From: Bacillota bacterium
GTDB lineage: Bacteria; Bacillota_I; Bacilli_A; ML615J-28; CAG-698
Direction: 5' to 3'
Assembly (NCBI GenBank): GCA_023410025.1
Contig: JAEYQM010000004.1
Coordinates: forward strand, 1-5,466
DNA: 5,466 nucleotides
Shown: piece after piece, positions 5,396 to 5,466 of the stretch
Numbering within the stretch: position 1 is the stretch's first letter
Layout of the letters: each line of letters begins with the position of its first letter
Program-made: the position numbers and the translations under genes
The notes under the pieces: generated by a model
The model's database searches: none
The model's input: the letters and a program-made list of their open reading frames with translations, nothing else
Told to the model about the DNA's origin: nothing

Positions 5396-5466
5396 CCATT
5401 ACAACCAGTTAAAATAATATTAACTAACATTTTCTCTATTAATTTAACTATTGATTCCTCTTCCAC
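5386..5466 (-). CDS. Possible C-terminal tail of an unidentified gene, entering from the right edge
   Basis: From the window edge the minus strand is open for 26 codons (VEEESIVKLIEKMLVNIILTG, then CNGGL) and stops at TGA (5386-5388). The sequence would make an amphipathic to hydrophobic helix. It ends immediately before the recombinase promoter, whose -35 box overlaps its last codons, the layout expected for a preceding gene. The stretch is too short to identify or to exclude a chance open frame. Confidence 0.35.
   Translation of the reverse strand: MEEESIVKLIEKMLVNIILTGCNGGL

Overview
The window is AT-rich and looks like accessory DNA from a low-GC Firmicute (Bacillota). Shine-Dalgarno sites are strong, start and stop codon use is standard, tryptophan is TGG, and the recombinase is of the Tn4451 TnpX-like type common in that phylum. 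No core genes are present, so genus cannot be inferred. Every credible gene is on the minus strand, so the window reads from right to left.

Right to left: (1) a possible C-terminal tail of an unidentified gene at the right edge (5386-5466). (2) A promoter (5367-5395) driving an intact large serine recombinase of 538 aa (3709-5325). (3) Two nucleotides after its stop, a 271-codon frame that begins inside the conserved end of an Rhs core and continues into a glycine-zipper segment and an LHH/HNH-like nuclease tip. This is an orphan Rhs C-terminal toxin without its N-terminal shell. (4) A 148-aa gene overlapping the toxin by one base (TAATG), the likely cognate immunity gene. (5) A terminator (2386-2425).

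A second unit starts from a promoter at 2352-2380. It holds a 105-codon Cys-rich frame (2006-2323) and a 319-codon frame with an N-terminal DUF1871-like domain (1012-1971). These two frames appear to be one 436-codon gene split by a single extra base. It is followed by a 55-aa two-helix membrane protein (823-990) and a terminator (745-784) related to the first one.

The left part (about 364-744) has no convincing gene. It contains clustered inverted repeats, including a possible H-type pseudoknot. It lies upstream, on the minus strand, of a second serine-recombinase relic (1-351). That relic keeps a ribosome site but has lost its start codon, and it departs from the recombinase family after about 75 codons.

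Taken together, this looks like a polymorphic-toxin cassette zone remodelled by serine recombinases: a toxin tip with its immunity gene, a downstream block of probable orphan immunity-type genes, and one live and one dead recombinase at the two sides. The toxin and immunity roles are inferred from domain motifs and gene order, not shown.
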